A stretch of 64,000 bases of DNA from Defluviibacillus sp043739385 (GCA_043739385.1 JAYUED010000180.1:18618-82617), one strand, 5' to 3'; positions 8,279 to 17,707 are shown, counted from the first letter of the stretch. Program-made: numbers and translations. The notes: a model not told the origin generated them from the sequence alone.

Positions 8279-9220
8279 TCAGCGAGGACGTCTAGACCGC
8301 GAGCGGGCGGGGCCACGGTCATGGGCGGAGTCTCTTTCGCTTTGGTCGCCTCGGTCATTGCGGGTGCTCTCTATGCCATCTGAACGCAAATTACAAATAC
8401 GGTCTGCCCGCGCCGCGGCAGCTTGCGAGTGTGTCACGAGCACTACCGAGGTGCCGTACTCGCGTGCCTGATTACTTAGCACGTCCATTACTTTGGCTGC
8501 TGTAGCAGGGTCAAGGTTGCCAGTAGGCTCGTCGGCCAGCAGAAGTTGAGGGCGATGGATTAGCGCGCGTGCAATGGCTACACGCTGGAGTTGCCCACCT
8601 GACAGCTGCTGTGGAAGGCGGCTTCCCAGGCCTTCTAAACCGACAGCGGCGAGCATTTCTTCCACGCGCGTGTCTTGTGCCCAAGGTGTTTTTATTTTTT
8701 TATTCGCAGCTGTATTCAGAAGCATCAGAGGCAGCGCGATGTTTTGGGCTACGTCCAAATGCGGCAGCACGTGGAATGCTTGGAATACAAAGCCGACCGC
8801 ACTGCGTCGCAGCAGGGCGCGGGCGGTATCGTCCAGCGTACCCAGGTCGGCACCGGCCAGCAGCACGCTACCCGCGTCCCAACTGTCCAGTCCCGCCATG
8901 CAGTTCAGCAAGGTGGATTTGCCCACGCCAGACTCACCCACGATAGCGACAAACTCGCCGGGTTCAATCCGCAGGTTGACGTTTTCAAACACTGTGCTTT
9001 CACCGTATCGTTTGGTGAGGCCAGCGATGCGCAGCGTCAGCGGCGGCAGGACGGAGGGGGCTGCCACTGGCGCGGGCATGGGCGAAGCAAGTGAGGGCTC
9101 CGCGAACGGAGTCTCTTGGCTGTAGGGAACGTAGGGGGGCGGATCCAGTTCGATCCGCCGGGTGCCGGGCAATGGTTGCATGGGTGAATGATAGCCCGGG
9201 CGCTCCGAGTCGATCGCCAT
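8279..9220 (-). CDS. LolD/MacB-type ABC transporter ATP-binding protein (orphan)
   Basis: A 313-residue ATPase with Walker A GESGVGKST, Q-loop VFQAFH, signature QLSGGQLQR, Walker B LLLADEPTGNLD and H-loop VTHS. The combination ADEPTGNLD with SGGQLQRVAIARAL is typical of the LolD/MacB/FtsE group, which drives mechanotransmission rather than solute import. Two oddities: about 65 extra residues at the N-terminus rich in Pro and Ala, and a C-terminal tail rich in Arg, Asp and Ser (ending SRSRRPR). No permease of the FtsX/MacB type is adjacent, so the partner must be encoded elsewhere. An ATG at residue 14 (9181) is a possible alternative start. Confidence 0.82.
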   Translation of the reverse strand: MAIDSERPGYHSPMQPLPGTRRIELDPPPYVPYSQETPFAEPSLASPMPAPVAAPSVLPPLTLRIAGLTKRYGESTVFENVNLRIEPGEFVAIVGESGVGKSTLLNCMAGLDSWDAGSVLLAGADLGTLDDTARALLRRSAVGFVFQAFHVLPHLDVAQNIALPLMLLNTAANKKIKTPWAQDTRVEEMLAAVGLEGLGSRLPQQLSGGQLQRVAIARALIHRPQLLLADEPTGNLDPATAAKVMDVLSNQAREYGTSVVLVTHSQAAAARADRICNLRSDGIESTRNDRGDQSERDSAHDRGPARSRSRRPR

Positions 9221-9238
9221 ATCAGTCGGCTCAGTCGC

Positions 9239-10699
9239 TCAGTCCTTGCGCCATTTCGAAAGCCAATGCTCCATCAGCTTACCTGCCGCTTCACGCCCAC
9301 CCAGACCAAACGACAGCGCTACTGCCACAGCCACCGCGCCAAAGGTCAGGCCAAAAGCCATCTGCACGATCTCATGGGCAATGCCCATGGCGCGCAGACC
9401 CATAGCGATTACGAGGCCCAAAATCGCCAGCCGAGCAATACCAGCTAATCCCGCATTGTGGGTGCTGTCAGTTTGTGCAATAGCGCCATAGGCCAAGTTG
9501 GAGAGCCACACGCCAATCACCATGACTGCACAGCCCAGCAAAATGTCGCCACCAAATCTGATGAATGCCGTCACTACGCCACTAACTTGACCAAAGCCGA
9601 GTTGGTCGGCAGCCTCGGTGGTGGCGAACAGCATGGCGAAAAATGTGACCAGCCAAGCTGCGAGCTGTGAGGGGCGGCTGTCGCCTGACAGGGCTTCGCC
9701 AATACCCAGTTTTTGCGGCAAGCTGTCCACACCCGCACTTTCCAGTAGGGACGACATCAAGCGTGCTGCGAAGCGTGCCACGTACCACGTCAGCAGCAAG
9801 ATCACGGTAGCTGCCACGATTTGCGGCACCGCTGAGAGGATTTGCGTCAGCATTTGCGTCGCAGGGCGCGAAATGACGTCAATTTTGAGCGAATCCAGCG
9901 CTGCAATCAACGAAGGTATGAACACAAAGATGAACACTAAATTACCCGCCAGCGTCGAGAGGCGCACTGCGTTGTCCAGCCCTATACGCTCGTTCAGGCG
10001 GTCGGTGCCTGCAGCGGCCAACAGGTTGGTGACCAAGCCGCGCAGTACTCTCGCTACCAGGTAGCCCACGCCACCAATCAGCAAGGCACCTACGCCGTTC
10101 GGCACCATGTCGAGCAGCCTGTCCACCATGTGGGTGACGGGTTGCAGCAGGCCGTTCAGGCGGAAAGCGTTCAGAATGGCTGGCAGGAATATCAAAATGA
10201 CGATCCAGAACAGCACATTGCCTGCGTTTCGACTCATCGGAGCCATGCCTGCCTCGGATGATAGTTTTTCGTCGAGGTTCGTGGCGCTCAATGCCCGTAC
10301 CGCCAGTGCCCGCAGCACCGTGGCCAGTAGCCAACCCACCAGCGAAAGCACTACCCCCGCGAGCAGGCTAGGCAGGTAGCCCATTACATCGCCCATGAGC
10401 TTGGCAAACGGGTTGCTGACAAGGGACAGGTTCAATACATTGAGTACCGCTATCAGCGTGGCCAGCAAGACGAGCCAGAATACGCCAATGGCAACGGGGG
10501 ACTCAGCGTCCAGCCGTGTGCCGGTGCTTTCCTCAATGCGCGTGTTGACTCTGAGCAGTGTCAGCACGCGTTTGACGCCAGCACGGGCAGTGACGGCGAT
10601 AAGCCAGCCAAGCACCAGAATAGCGACAGCCCCGAGAATTTGCGGAATATGCGTGCCCAGAGAGCTTTGCAGGGCAGTGGCAAAAGCGGATAAGTCCAT
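9239..10699 (-). CDS. Mechanosensitive-channel-related membrane protein with repeated TM helices
   Basis: A 486-residue, very hydrophobic protein with around ten predicted membrane spans. Stretches of the form GYLPSLLAGVVLSLVGWLLA, VPNGVGALLIGGVGYLVARV and VPQIVAATVILLLTWYVARF are copies of the conserved TM-helix repeat found in MscS-related proteins. The family's cytoplasmic beta domain is not evident, so a pore role is uncertain. It ends with a GLGGREAAGKLMEHW segment, a common ending of this family. An AGGAG precedes the ATG with about 7 bases of spacing. It is read in the same direction as the ATPase 18 bases downstream, so the two may share a transcript. Confidence 0.75.
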   Translation of the reverse strand: MDLSAFATALQSSLGTHIPQILGAVAILVLGWLIAVTARAGVKRVLTLLRVNTRIEESTGTRLDAESPVAIGVFWLVLLATLIAVLNVLNLSLVSNPFAKLMGDVMGYLPSLLAGVVLSLVGWLLATVLRALAVRALSATNLDEKLSSEAGMAPMSRNAGNVLFWIVILIFLPAILNAFRLNGLLQPVTHMVDRLLDMVPNGVGALLIGGVGYLVARVLRGLVTNLLAAAGTDRLNERIGLDNAVRLSTLAGNLVFIFVFIPSLIAALDSLKIDVISRPATQMLTQILSAVPQIVAATVILLLTWYVARFAARLMSSLLESAGVDSLPQKLGIGEALSGDSRPSQLAAWLVTFFAMLFATTEAADQLGFGQVSGVVTAFIRFGGDILLGCAVMVIGVWLSNLAYGAIAQTDSTHNAGLAGIARLAILGLVIAMGLRAMGIAHEIVQMAFGLTFGAVAVAVALSFGLGGREAAGKLMEHWLSKWRKD

Positions 10700-10784
10700 A
10701 AGGAATTCTCCTGGCGAAGTGGTTGATCTGCTGTAACACAGCGACCAGACGGCACGTTCTCGATAACCCTTTGGTAGCGATCAC

Positions 10785-10814
10785 GAGACAGTGCAACGCA
10801 CCGGTTACTGTCTC
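10785..10814. repeat. 8-bp perfect inverted repeat upstream of the channel-like gene
   Basis: GAGACAGT at 10785-10792 and its exact complement ACTGTCTC at 10807-10814 flank a 14-base spacer in the 172-base gap between miaA and the channel-like gene. No U-run follows on either strand, so it looks more like a possible operator than a terminator. Function unknown. Confidence 0.35.
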
Positions 10815-10871
10815 ACAATTCTCACACCTAGCGCACCGCTATTCAAGCTAAGGAAAGCGTACGCATTAACT

Positions 10872-11840
10872 TTAGACCACAAACTCTTCAGCCCATTGTT
10901 TTTCTATGGTAAGTACTTCCGCACCGTCGCAAGCGATCACATGCCGCTCTGGCATAGACCGTAGCCACGTGATTTGGCGTTTCGCGAGTTGTCGGGTGGC
11001 GATGATGCCGCGCTCGCGCAACTCAGCCAGGGTGAGTTGACCTTCTAAAAAATCCCATGCTTGCCGGTAGCCCACACATCGCATTGATGGCAAATCAGGA
11101 TGCAAATCGCCGCGTTGACGCAGAGCGCGTACCTCGTCGATAAACCCTGCTGCCAGCATCGCATCAAAGCGTTGGGCGATGCGCTGGTGAAGCCAGGAAC
11201 GGTCAGTGGGTTCTAAAGAAATAAGCCGGTAGGCGCTGGCTTTATCTGCTAAGGTGGCTGTGGTTTTTAAAGTAAAAAAACTGGACATAGGCTGCCCTGT
11301 CAGCTGGAAGACCTCCAGCGCTCGCTGAATACGCTGACTGTCGTTCGGCGCTAAGCGGGCTGCGGTAGTGCTGTCAATTTGCGCCAGTTCAGCATGCAGT
11401 GCAGGCCAACCTTCTGCCAGCCCACGCGCACTCAGCGTGGCACGCAGGCCTGCATCCGCTCGGGGCAGGTCGTCAATGCCGTCCATCAACGCTTTGAAGT
11501 ACAGCATGGTGCCGCCTACCAACAGGGGTATTGCGCCACGTGCACGGATTTCACTGATTAACCGCTGGGCATCAGCAACAAACTCGGCTGCGCTATAGGC
11601 CTGAAGGGGGTCGCGGGTGTCGATCAGATGGTGGGGTACCGTGAGCTGCTCTTGTGCGGTGGGTTTGGCCGTACCAATGTCCATGTGCTGGTAGACCAGG
11701 GCCGAATCGACGCTGATGATTTCGGTGCGCAGCCCACGGGCCATCCAATGTGCGGCCAGGGCCATGGACAGCGCCGATTTGCCACTGGCCGTAGGGCCTG
11801 CAATGCCCAGCCAGGGTGGGGTTGGAACTGGGGTTGTCAT
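10872..11840 (-). CDS. miaA: tRNA dimethylallyltransferase MiaA
   Basis: Transfers a dimethylallyl group to A37 of tRNAs that read codons starting with U. The P-loop GPTASGKSAL lies near the N-terminus, followed by IISVDSALVYQHMDIGTAKP, PHHLIDTRDPLQAYSAAEF and PLLVGGTMLYFKAL, all MiaA hallmarks; CVGYRQAWDFLEG lies near the end. From ATG 11840 the product has 322 residues, close to the 316 of E. coli. ATG 11864 is an alternative start. The frame runs open further upstream but that part overlaps mutL and has no family similarity. It follows mutL on the same strand, a common proteobacterial arrangement. Confidence 0.95.
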   Translation of the reverse strand: MTTPVPTPPWLGIAGPTASGKSALSMALAAHWMARGLRTEIISVDSALVYQHMDIGTAKPTAQEQLTVPHHLIDTRDPLQAYSAAEFVADAQRLISEIRARGAIPLLVGGTMLYFKALMDGIDDLPRADAGLRATLSARGLAEGWPALHAELAQIDSTTAARLAPNDSQRIQRALEVFQLTGQPMSSFFTLKTTATLADKASAYRLISLEPTDRSWLHQRIAQRFDAMLAAGFIDEVRALRQRGDLHPDLPSMRCVGYRQAWDFLEGQLTLAELRERGIIATRQLAKRQITWLRSMPERHVIACDGAEVLTIEKQWAEEFVV

Positions 11841-11890
11841 TGTCTTTTTATTGTTTTGTTGCATTGGTGCGCGCTGCGTGAACAGCCGCT

Positions 11891-13822
11891 TCAGCGCCCA
11901 CGCATGAAAAGCGCATCGAGCTCGCGCACGCTCATTTGCCGCCACGTGGGTCGCCCGTGGTTGCATTGGTCGGAGCGCTCTGTTTCTTCCATCTGCCGAA
12001 GCAGGGCGTTCATTTCTTCGAGGGTGAGTTTGCGGTTCGCACGCACGGCCCCGTGGCACGCCATGGTGCCCAGTAGCTCGTTTTGGGCGCGTTGGATCAC
12101 AGTGCTGGCGTCATGCGTGCCCAGCTCTGCCAGCACGCTACGGGCGAGTTCCACTGGGTCCCCGTGAAAGAGGCTGGTAGGCACGGCGCGTACGGCCAAG
12201 GTTTTAGGGGAAAAGGGTGTGACTTCCAAGCCCAGTGTTTGCAAGGTGTCCACGTGGGCTTCGGCGGTAGCCACCTCTTGCGGGGATGCGGCAAATGTGG
12301 CTGGGATCAGCAACGGTTGGCTGTTGATCTGTGCGCCGTCCAGCTGCGCTTTGAGTCGCTCGTAGACGATGCGTTCGTGCGCGGCATGCATATCCACAAT
12401 CACCAGGCCCTGTGCGTTTTCAGCCAAGATGTAGATGCCGTGGAGTTGGGCAACGGCACGGCCCAGCGGCCAGGGGGTGGCGGTTGTATCGTGCTTTGTA
12501 TGCTCTTCAGCATTCTCACGATCGTCACGCTCCCACTGAACCGGGCGCACCGGCCACATCGCCTCAAAATTCGCCAGCTTGTCAGAAACGTGATGTCGTC
12601 CGGTGGAAACTCCTAAATTCATAGCTGTCTGTGACCACGGCGTCTGTACTGGTGTGTCATTTGGCTTTGAAATAGGGGATTCAGTTGCATATTCAACCGT
12701 AGCTCCAGCCGTAACATCAGCATCAGACAGAGCGCTCGCCGAAACCCCATGGCTTAAGTTGGCTCCCTGGCTGCTGCGGGGCACTGCTAACGCGTTCTTC
12801 ACCGCGTGGCTTATCGCCTGATGTACCTCGCGGCCATCGCGAAAGCGCACCTCGATCTTGGTGGGGTGAACGTTGACATCCACCCGCGTAGGATCAATCT
12901 CCACATACAGCACGTATACCGGCTGACGTCCGCCATGCAGCACGTCCTCATACGCCGCCCGTGCCGCATGGCTGATGACCTTGTCACGCACAAACCGGCC
13001 ATTCACGTAGGCGAACTGCTGGTCCGCCCGCGAGCGCGCTGCGTCGGGGATGCCTACTCGGCCATGCACACGCACCGGCCCGTGGGTATGCTCGACGGCG
13101 ACGGATTGGCCTATGAAGTCTTCACCCAGCACGTCGCTCAGACGTTTCGACGTGGATGAAGCTACCGACAGGGCGCTGTCTGCGGCAACTGCCCGCCACT
13201 GCTCTACCAACCGGCCTTCATGCCAGATCGCAAAACCTACGTTTGTTCGTACTAGCGCGTGTCGGCGCACAGCTTCGATGCAGTGCGACAGTTCCGTGGC
13301 GTCTTTCTTTAGAAACTTGCGCCGCGCCGGGGTGCTGAAAAACAGTTCGCGTACCTCGACGGTAGTGCCCTGTGCCCGTGCTGCGGGACTCAGCTCACCA
13401 GTCAGGGACTCCAGTACATAGGCGCTGTCTTGGCTTGCAGTGCGCGATAGCAGTGCGGTGTCTGCTACAGAACTAATAGCGGCTAGCGCCTCGCCGCGAA
13501 ATCCCATGGTGCCTACCGATTCCAAATCGCTCAGCGAGGAAATTTTGCTGGTGGCATGGCGTTTGAATGCCATAGTCAATTCGTCTCGCGGAATACCACC
13601 GCCATCGTCTTCTACCTGGATGCTGCGTACGCCACCCGCCAGTAGTCGCACAGTGATCTGCGTGGCCCCTGCGTCCAAGGCGTTGTCCACAAGCTCGCGC
13701 ACCACGGCAGCCGGACGCTCAATGACTTCACCCGCAGCAATCTGGCTGATGAGTTCGTCGGGTAGCTCTCGGATGCTAGCGCGGGGCGACGAGATGATGT
13801 GGGGGAGTTGGTTAGAGGACAC
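11891..13822 (-). CDS. mutL: DNA mismatch repair protein MutL
   Basis: A 643-residue MutL. The GHKL ATPase domain has the motifs IAAGEVIERPAAVVREL, NALDAGA, DDGGGI and TMGFRGEALAAI. The C-terminal dimerisation domain carries DMHAAHERIVYE starting at Asp477, which fits the endonuclease motif D-x-H-A-x2-E-x4-E, together with the companion elements ACHGAVRAN and CNHGRPTW. This is the latent-nickase type of MutL, unlike E. coli MutL. The start is GTG at 13822; no ATG occurs before the conserved block. A variable linker lies at ~350-450. miaA follows 26-50 bases downstream. Confidence 0.95.
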   Translation of the reverse strand: MSSNQLPHIISSPRASIRELPDELISQIAAGEVIERPAAVVRELVDNALDAGATQITVRLLAGGVRSIQVEDDGGGIPRDELTMAFKRHATSKISSLSDLESVGTMGFRGEALAAISSVADTALLSRTASQDSAYVLESLTGELSPAARAQGTTVEVRELFFSTPARRKFLKKDATELSHCIEAVRRHALVRTNVGFAIWHEGRLVEQWRAVAADSALSVASSTSKRLSDVLGEDFIGQSVAVEHTHGPVRVHGRVGIPDAARSRADQQFAYVNGRFVRDKVISHAARAAYEDVLHGGRQPVYVLYVEIDPTRVDVNVHPTKIEVRFRDGREVHQAISHAVKNALAVPRSSQGANLSHGVSASALSDADVTAGATVEYATESPISKPNDTPVQTPWSQTAMNLGVSTGRHHVSDKLANFEAMWPVRPVQWERDDRENAEEHTKHDTTATPWPLGRAVAQLHGIYILAENAQGLVIVDMHAAHERIVYERLKAQLDGAQINSQPLLIPATFAASPQEVATAEAHVDTLQTLGLEVTPFSPKTLAVRAVPTSLFHGDPVELARSVLAELGTHDASTVIQRAQNELLGTMACHGAVRANRKLTLEEMNALLRQMEETERSDQCNHGRPTWRQMSVRELDALFMRGR

Positions 13823-13923
13823 GTAAGACGGGTGCAGAGGATGTCACAGACGGCGGCTATAAAAGAAGGCCACAGAAGAAGTTAGAAGAAGTCGCTGATT
13901 TTAGGCCGGTGATAATCCTGATG

Positions 13924-14571
13924 ATGGACATGATTCACTTGCTACTCGACTTTGTGCTGCACGTAGACCGGCACCTGGAAATCTTTGTCACGAACTACGG
14001 TGCCTGGGTTTATGCCCTGCTGTTCGTGATTATTTTTGTAGAAACTGGCTTGGTGGTGATGCCTTTTCTGCCTGGTGATTCGCTGTTGTTCGTGGTCGGT
14101 GCTATGTGTGGCGTGGGGCTGATGAGCTACCCCATGAGCGTAGGCCTGTTGCTAGCTGCAGCGGTGCTGGGCAACCAAAGCAACTACGCGATAGGCCGCT
14201 ATTTGGGCCCGAAAGTCTTCCACTGGGAAGATTCACGCTTCTTTAACAAAAAAGCTTTCGACCAAGCGCACACGTTTTACGAAAAATATGGTGGCATCAC
14301 CATCGTCGTAGCGCGGTTTATGCCTTTCTTGCGTACCTTTGCGCCATTTGTTGCGGGGGTGGCGAATATGACGCGCAGAAAATTCACGGCTTATGACGTG
14401 GGTGGCGGTGCGCTTTGGGTGGGGAGCATCATCACGGCAGGGTATTTCTTAGGCAGTATCCCTTGGGTGAAGCACAACCTGGACAAGATCATTTGGGCGA
14501 TGATTTTTATTCCAGGCGTGTTGATCGCGGTGGGCGCTTGGCGGGCGCGGGCGAAGAAGTCAGGGACTTGA
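13924..14571 (+). CDS. DedA family integral membrane protein
   Basis: About 215 residues and several membrane spans. Family signatures include FVETGLVVMPFLPGDSLLFVVG, GNQSNYAIGRYLG and the conserved arginine-containing loop RFMPFLRTFAPFVAGVANM. DedA proteins are thought to be lipid-carrier or phospholipid flippase-like proteins of the inner membrane that help keep membrane potential and envelope stable. The start is set at ATG 13924 (MDMIHLL) by comparison with family length; GTG 13909 and ATG 13921 are also possible. Its 3' end overlaps the convergent hldD gene by 12 bases. Confidence 0.85.
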   Translation: MDMIHLLLDFVLHVDRHLEIFVTNYGAWVYALLFVIIFVETGLVVMPFLPGDSLLFVVGAMCGVGLMSYPMSVGLLLAAAVLGNQSNYAIGRYLGPKVFHWEDSRFFNKKAFDQAHTFYEKYGGITIVVARFMPFLRTFAPFVAGVANMTRRKFTAYDVGGGALWVGSIITAGYFLGSIPWVKHNLDKIIWAMIFIPGVLIAVGAWRARAKKSGT

Positions 14572-15615
14572 GTGTGTACCTGAGCGCGCAAAGTATTGCG
14601 CAACGCCATCCGCCACGTTCATAAATTCGTAATCACACCCTGTGCCCCGCAGTTTTTCTAAGTCCGCCTGCGTATAACACTGGTACTTGCCCCGCAGTGC
14701 GTCGGGGAAGTTGATGTACTCAATCAAACCAGCGGACACCGCATCGGCCAGTGTCAGTGCGCTTTCTTGACCGCCTTTGCTTGCGGCAGCCCGAAAGCTG
14801 TTCACTACCGCCAGCGCGACATCGTTGAACGGCTGCGCTTGCCCTGTTCCTAAATTGAACACGCCGGATTGACCAGGGTGGTCGTAAAACCATAGGTTCA
14901 CGGCGACCACATCATCGATGAATACAAAATCGCGCAGCTGAGCGCCCGGTGCATAGCCACCGTATTCGCCAAACAGCTTCACTTTGCCCTCGGCGCGGAA
15001 CTGGTTGAATTGGTGGAACGCGACGCTGGCCATGCGTCCTTTGTGCTGTTCCCTGGGGCCGTAGACGTTGAAGTAGCGAAAGCCGACGACTTGGGCGCGT
15101 ACCGCTGAGAAATCGTCACCGATTTCACGGCGCAGCTTTTGGTCGAACAGCAGTTTGCTGTAGCCGTAGACGTTCAACGGGGCTTCAAATTCAGGGGATT
15201 CCCGGAAGGTGGCGGAGCCGCCGTAAGTCGCGGCAGACGAGGCGTAGAGCAAGCGTGTGCCTTGGGCTTGGCAAGCGTCGAACAATCTGCATGAGAGGGT
15301 GTAGTTGTTCTCCATCATGTACTTGCCGTTTTGCTCCATGGTGTCGCTGCACGCGCCTTCGTGGAACACAGCTTCAACTTGGCCGTAGCCGCCTTGCGCG
15401 AAGCGGGTGTAGAAGGTGTCAGCATCCACGTAGTCGGCGAGGGCCAAGTCGGCGAGATTGAGAAATTTGTCACCTTGGGTTAAATCATCGATGGCGATGA
15501 TGTTGGTGAGCCCTCGGGCGTTCAGGCCTTTGATGAGGTTGGATCCAATGAAGCCGGCAGCGCCAGTTACCACAATGCGTGGCGAGGAGTGCAGCGTGGA
15601 ATGGATGGAGTTCAT
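14560..15615 (-). CDS. hldD: ADP-L-glycero-D-manno-heptose 6-epimerase
   Basis: Last step of ADP-heptose synthesis for the LPS inner core. It is an extended short-chain dehydrogenase with the NAD(P)-binding VTGAAGFIGSNL at residues ~16-27, and the YxxxK catalytic pair in VYGYSKLLFDQ. GPREQHKGRMASVAFH and GSGQAQPFND-like (GTGQAQPFND) blocks are typical of HldD/RfaD. The ATG at 15615 overlaps the hldE stop (ATGA), so the two heptose genes are translationally coupled. At 351 residues it is slightly longer than E. coli HldD (310). Confidence 0.95.
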   Translation of the reverse strand: MNSIHSTLHSSPRIVVTGAAGFIGSNLIKGLNARGLTNIIAIDDLTQGDKFLNLADLALADYVDADTFYTRFAQGGYGQVEAVFHEGACSDTMEQNGKYMMENNYTLSCRLFDACQAQGTRLLYASSAATYGGSATFRESPEFEAPLNVYGYSKLLFDQKLRREIGDDFSAVRAQVVGFRYFNVYGPREQHKGRMASVAFHQFNQFRAEGKVKLFGEYGGYAPGAQLRDFVFIDDVVAVNLWFYDHPGQSGVFNLGTGQAQPFNDVALAVVNSFRAAASKGGQESALTLADAVSAGLIEYINFPDALRGKYQCYTQADLEKLRGTGCDYEFMNVADGVAQYFARSGTHSSP

Positions 15616-16577
15616 GCGATCAGTTCCTCATACGACGCGGTGGCCGTGCCAAATTTACCCACTACGATACCGCCGGCCTTGTTAGCCCAGGGCATGGCTT
15701 CACGCAGGGTGAGGCCTGCGGCGACCAGTGCGGCGAGGGTGGCGATGACCGTGTCCCCCGCGCCAGTTACGTCGAACACTTCACGAGCAGCGGCTTTCAC
15801 GCTGAGTTCGCCTTGGGCATCGAACAGCGTCATGCCGTCTTCGCTGCGGGTCAGCAGGACGGCTTGCACGCCGAGTTGCTCGCGCAGGTTATGGGCTTTA
15901 ACACGCAACTCGTCTTCACTCTTCCAACTGCCGACCACCTGCTGCAATTCAGCACGATTAGGGGTGATGACGCTCGCATTTTTGTAGCGTGCGTAGTCGC
16001 TTCCCTTGGGGTCTACCAATACTGGTTTGCCGGCAGCGATAGCATTGGCGATCATGTCTGTGACATGGGTTAACCCCCCTTTGCCGTAGTCAGACATCAG
16101 CACGACTTGGTGTTGGGGCAACAGACTCACAAAGGTGGCGGATTGGGACGCCAGCACTTCGCTGGGTGGGGTATTTTCAAAATCCAGACGTAGCAACTGC
16201 TGCTGGCGGCCAATGACGCGAAGTTTCACGGTGGTTTTCAGCGCGGCATCGCGACCAAAGTGGGCGGTGATGCCGGTTTTAGCGACCAGAGCTTCGAGCT
16301 TGTGGCTGGCTTCGTCTTCACCGACCACTGTCAATAGCGAAGCGTGTGCGCCCAGTGTGACCACGTTGTAGGCGACGTTGGCGCTGCCGCCAATGCGCTC
16401 TTCTTCGCGGGTAATACGCACTACTGGCACGGGCGCTTCGGGTGAAATACGGTCTACTGCGCCATACCAGTAGCGGTCAAGCATGGTGTCACCCACTACC
16501 AGCACGCGGGCGACAGCGAGTTTGCCTTTAGACAGTGCAGTGAAAGCCAGGGGATTTGAAAGTGAAGTCGTGGTCAT
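15612..16577 (-). CDS. hldE: D-glycero-beta-D-manno-heptose-7-phosphate kinase (HldE kinase domain only)
   Basis: A PfkB-family sugar kinase of 321 residues that phosphorylates heptose 7-phosphate at C1. Visible motifs are GDTMLDRYWYG, RIGGSANVAYNV, VDPKGSDYARYKNA and the C-terminal GAGDT signature (FDVTGAGDTVIA). The adenylyltransferase half of E. coli HldE is missing; as in other Burkholderiales it should be a separate gene (rfaE2/hldC) elsewhere. The start at 16577 overlaps the lapB stop as ATGA. The frame is open further upstream, but there it only shadows lapB. Confidence 0.93.
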   Translation of the reverse strand: MTTTSLSNPLAFTALSKGKLAVARVLVVGDTMLDRYWYGAVDRISPEAPVPVVRITREEERIGGSANVAYNVVTLGAHASLLTVVGEDEASHKLEALVAKTGITAHFGRDAALKTTVKLRVIGRQQQLLRLDFENTPPSEVLASQSATFVSLLPQHQVVLMSDYGKGGLTHVTDMIANAIAAGKPVLVDPKGSDYARYKNASVITPNRAELQQVVGSWKSEDELRVKAHNLREQLGVQAVLLTRSEDGMTLFDAQGELSVKAAAREVFDVTGAGDTVIATLAALVAAGLTLREAMPWANKAGGIVVGKFGTATASYEELIA

Positions 16578-17707
16578 AGTTCTTCGACGCGGCGGGCGGG
16601 GTAGCTGTCCCAAGTTTGGCAGCCAGGACAGTGCCAAAAATGTTGTGAGGCTTCGAATCCGCAGGCGGCACAGCGGTAGCGGGTAAGTGGTTTCAAGGCG
16701 TGGTTCAGAGCGCGTTGGACTTGGGGATGGAACTGTTCGTTTTCCAGTTTTTCCCCAGCGATCCATTTGGCGGCGGCGACCAGAGAAGGCTCACGCTCCA
16801 GATGGCGCAAATACCACTCGCGGGGTGAGATGACGCTCTGGTCTAGCGTTGCCAAGGCTTCCATCACGTCGAGTGAAGGGCGTTGGGCATAGCTGGCGTG
16901 TAACAGACTCAGTGCATCGGCTTGGCGGCCACAAGCCTCAGCGGTTTCGGTGAGCAGCTTGGCGAGCAGGGGCATGGCTGCAGGCACGATTTGCGCGGTT
17001 TGGCTCAGGGTTTCAAAGGCAGATTCAGCGTCGCCGCTGCGGTGTTGCAGTTGCGCCAGATCCAGGCCGGGGCGTGCGGTGTCGCTGGCGAGCTCCAGAG
17101 CTTGCAGCAGCAATGCGGTGGCTGTGGCGCTGTCGGCTTGCAAAGCTTCCTCGCACAAATAGTGTGCACGACGCACGCCAAAGCTGCCTTGACCACTGTC
17201 CTCTAATTTTTGGGCGATTTCTGCGGCTTGGGGCCAGTCACGGGAGCGCTCATAGATTGCCAGCAGGGCTAGACCGGCTTCAGCTTCAAAGGCTGTGCCT
17301 TGAAGTTTGCGCAGAGCGGCTTCGGCGCGATCAAGAAGCCCGGCTTTGAGGTAGTCCAGAGCTAGCGCGTGCTGGGCCCGATGGCGATCGGTGGGGATAA
17401 GGTCAGCACGGGCTAACAGATGTTCGTGGACGCGTACTGCCCGCTCATACTCGCCTCGGCGGCGGAACAGATTACCCAGCGCAAAGTGCAATTCTGAGGT
17501 GTCAGGGTCATTTTGGACGGCTTCTATGAAAGCGTCGATGGCTTGGTCTTGCTGCTCATTGAGCAGGAAATTCAGGCCTTTGAAATAAGCTTTGGGGGCC
17601 TGTCGATTTTCGATGCGCAGCTGACGGAAATCCATTCTGGAGGCCATCCAGCCCAGCACAAAGGTGATGGGCAGACCGAGCAGAATCCAGCTGACATCAA
17701 ATTCCAT
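16574..17707 (-). CDS. lapB: LPS assembly protein B, TPR protein with rubredoxin-like zinc/iron knuckle
   Basis: A 377-residue inner-membrane-anchored protein. One N-terminal span (WILLGLPITFVLGWMA) is followed by tetratricopeptide repeats (AIDAFIEAVQNDPDTSELHFALGNLF, then a similar unit at ERAVRVHEHLL). The C-terminal metal-binding knuckle has two CxxC pairs (YRCAACGF and WHCPGCQTW). LapB recruits FtsH to degrade LpxC and so limits LPS synthesis. Its place between lapA and the heptose genes fits that job. It overlaps lapA by 11 bases upstream and hldE by 4 downstream. Confidence 0.93.
   Translation of the reverse strand: MEFDVSWILLGLPITFVLGWMASRMDFRQLRIENRQAPKAYFKGLNFLLNEQQDQAIDAFIEAVQNDPDTSELHFALGNLFRRRGEYERAVRVHEHLLARADLIPTDRHRAQHALALDYLKAGLLDRAEAALRKLQGTAFEAEAGLALLAIYERSRDWPQAAEIAQKLEDSGQGSFGVRRAHYLCEEALQADSATATALLLQALELASDTARPGLDLAQLQHRSGDAESAFETLSQTAQIVPAAMPLLAKLLTETAEACGRQADALSLLHASYAQRPSLDVMEALATLDQSVISPREWYLRHLEREPSLVAAAKWIAGEKLENEQFHPQVQRALNHALKPLTRYRCAACGFEASQHFWHCPGCQTWDSYPARRVEEL

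Noticed and set aside
11865..12059. Longer miaA starting inside mutL
   Set aside because: The extra residues match no MiaA sequence and lie wholly in the antisense-free overlap with the mutL 3' end; the P-loop is at the right distance from ATG 11840.
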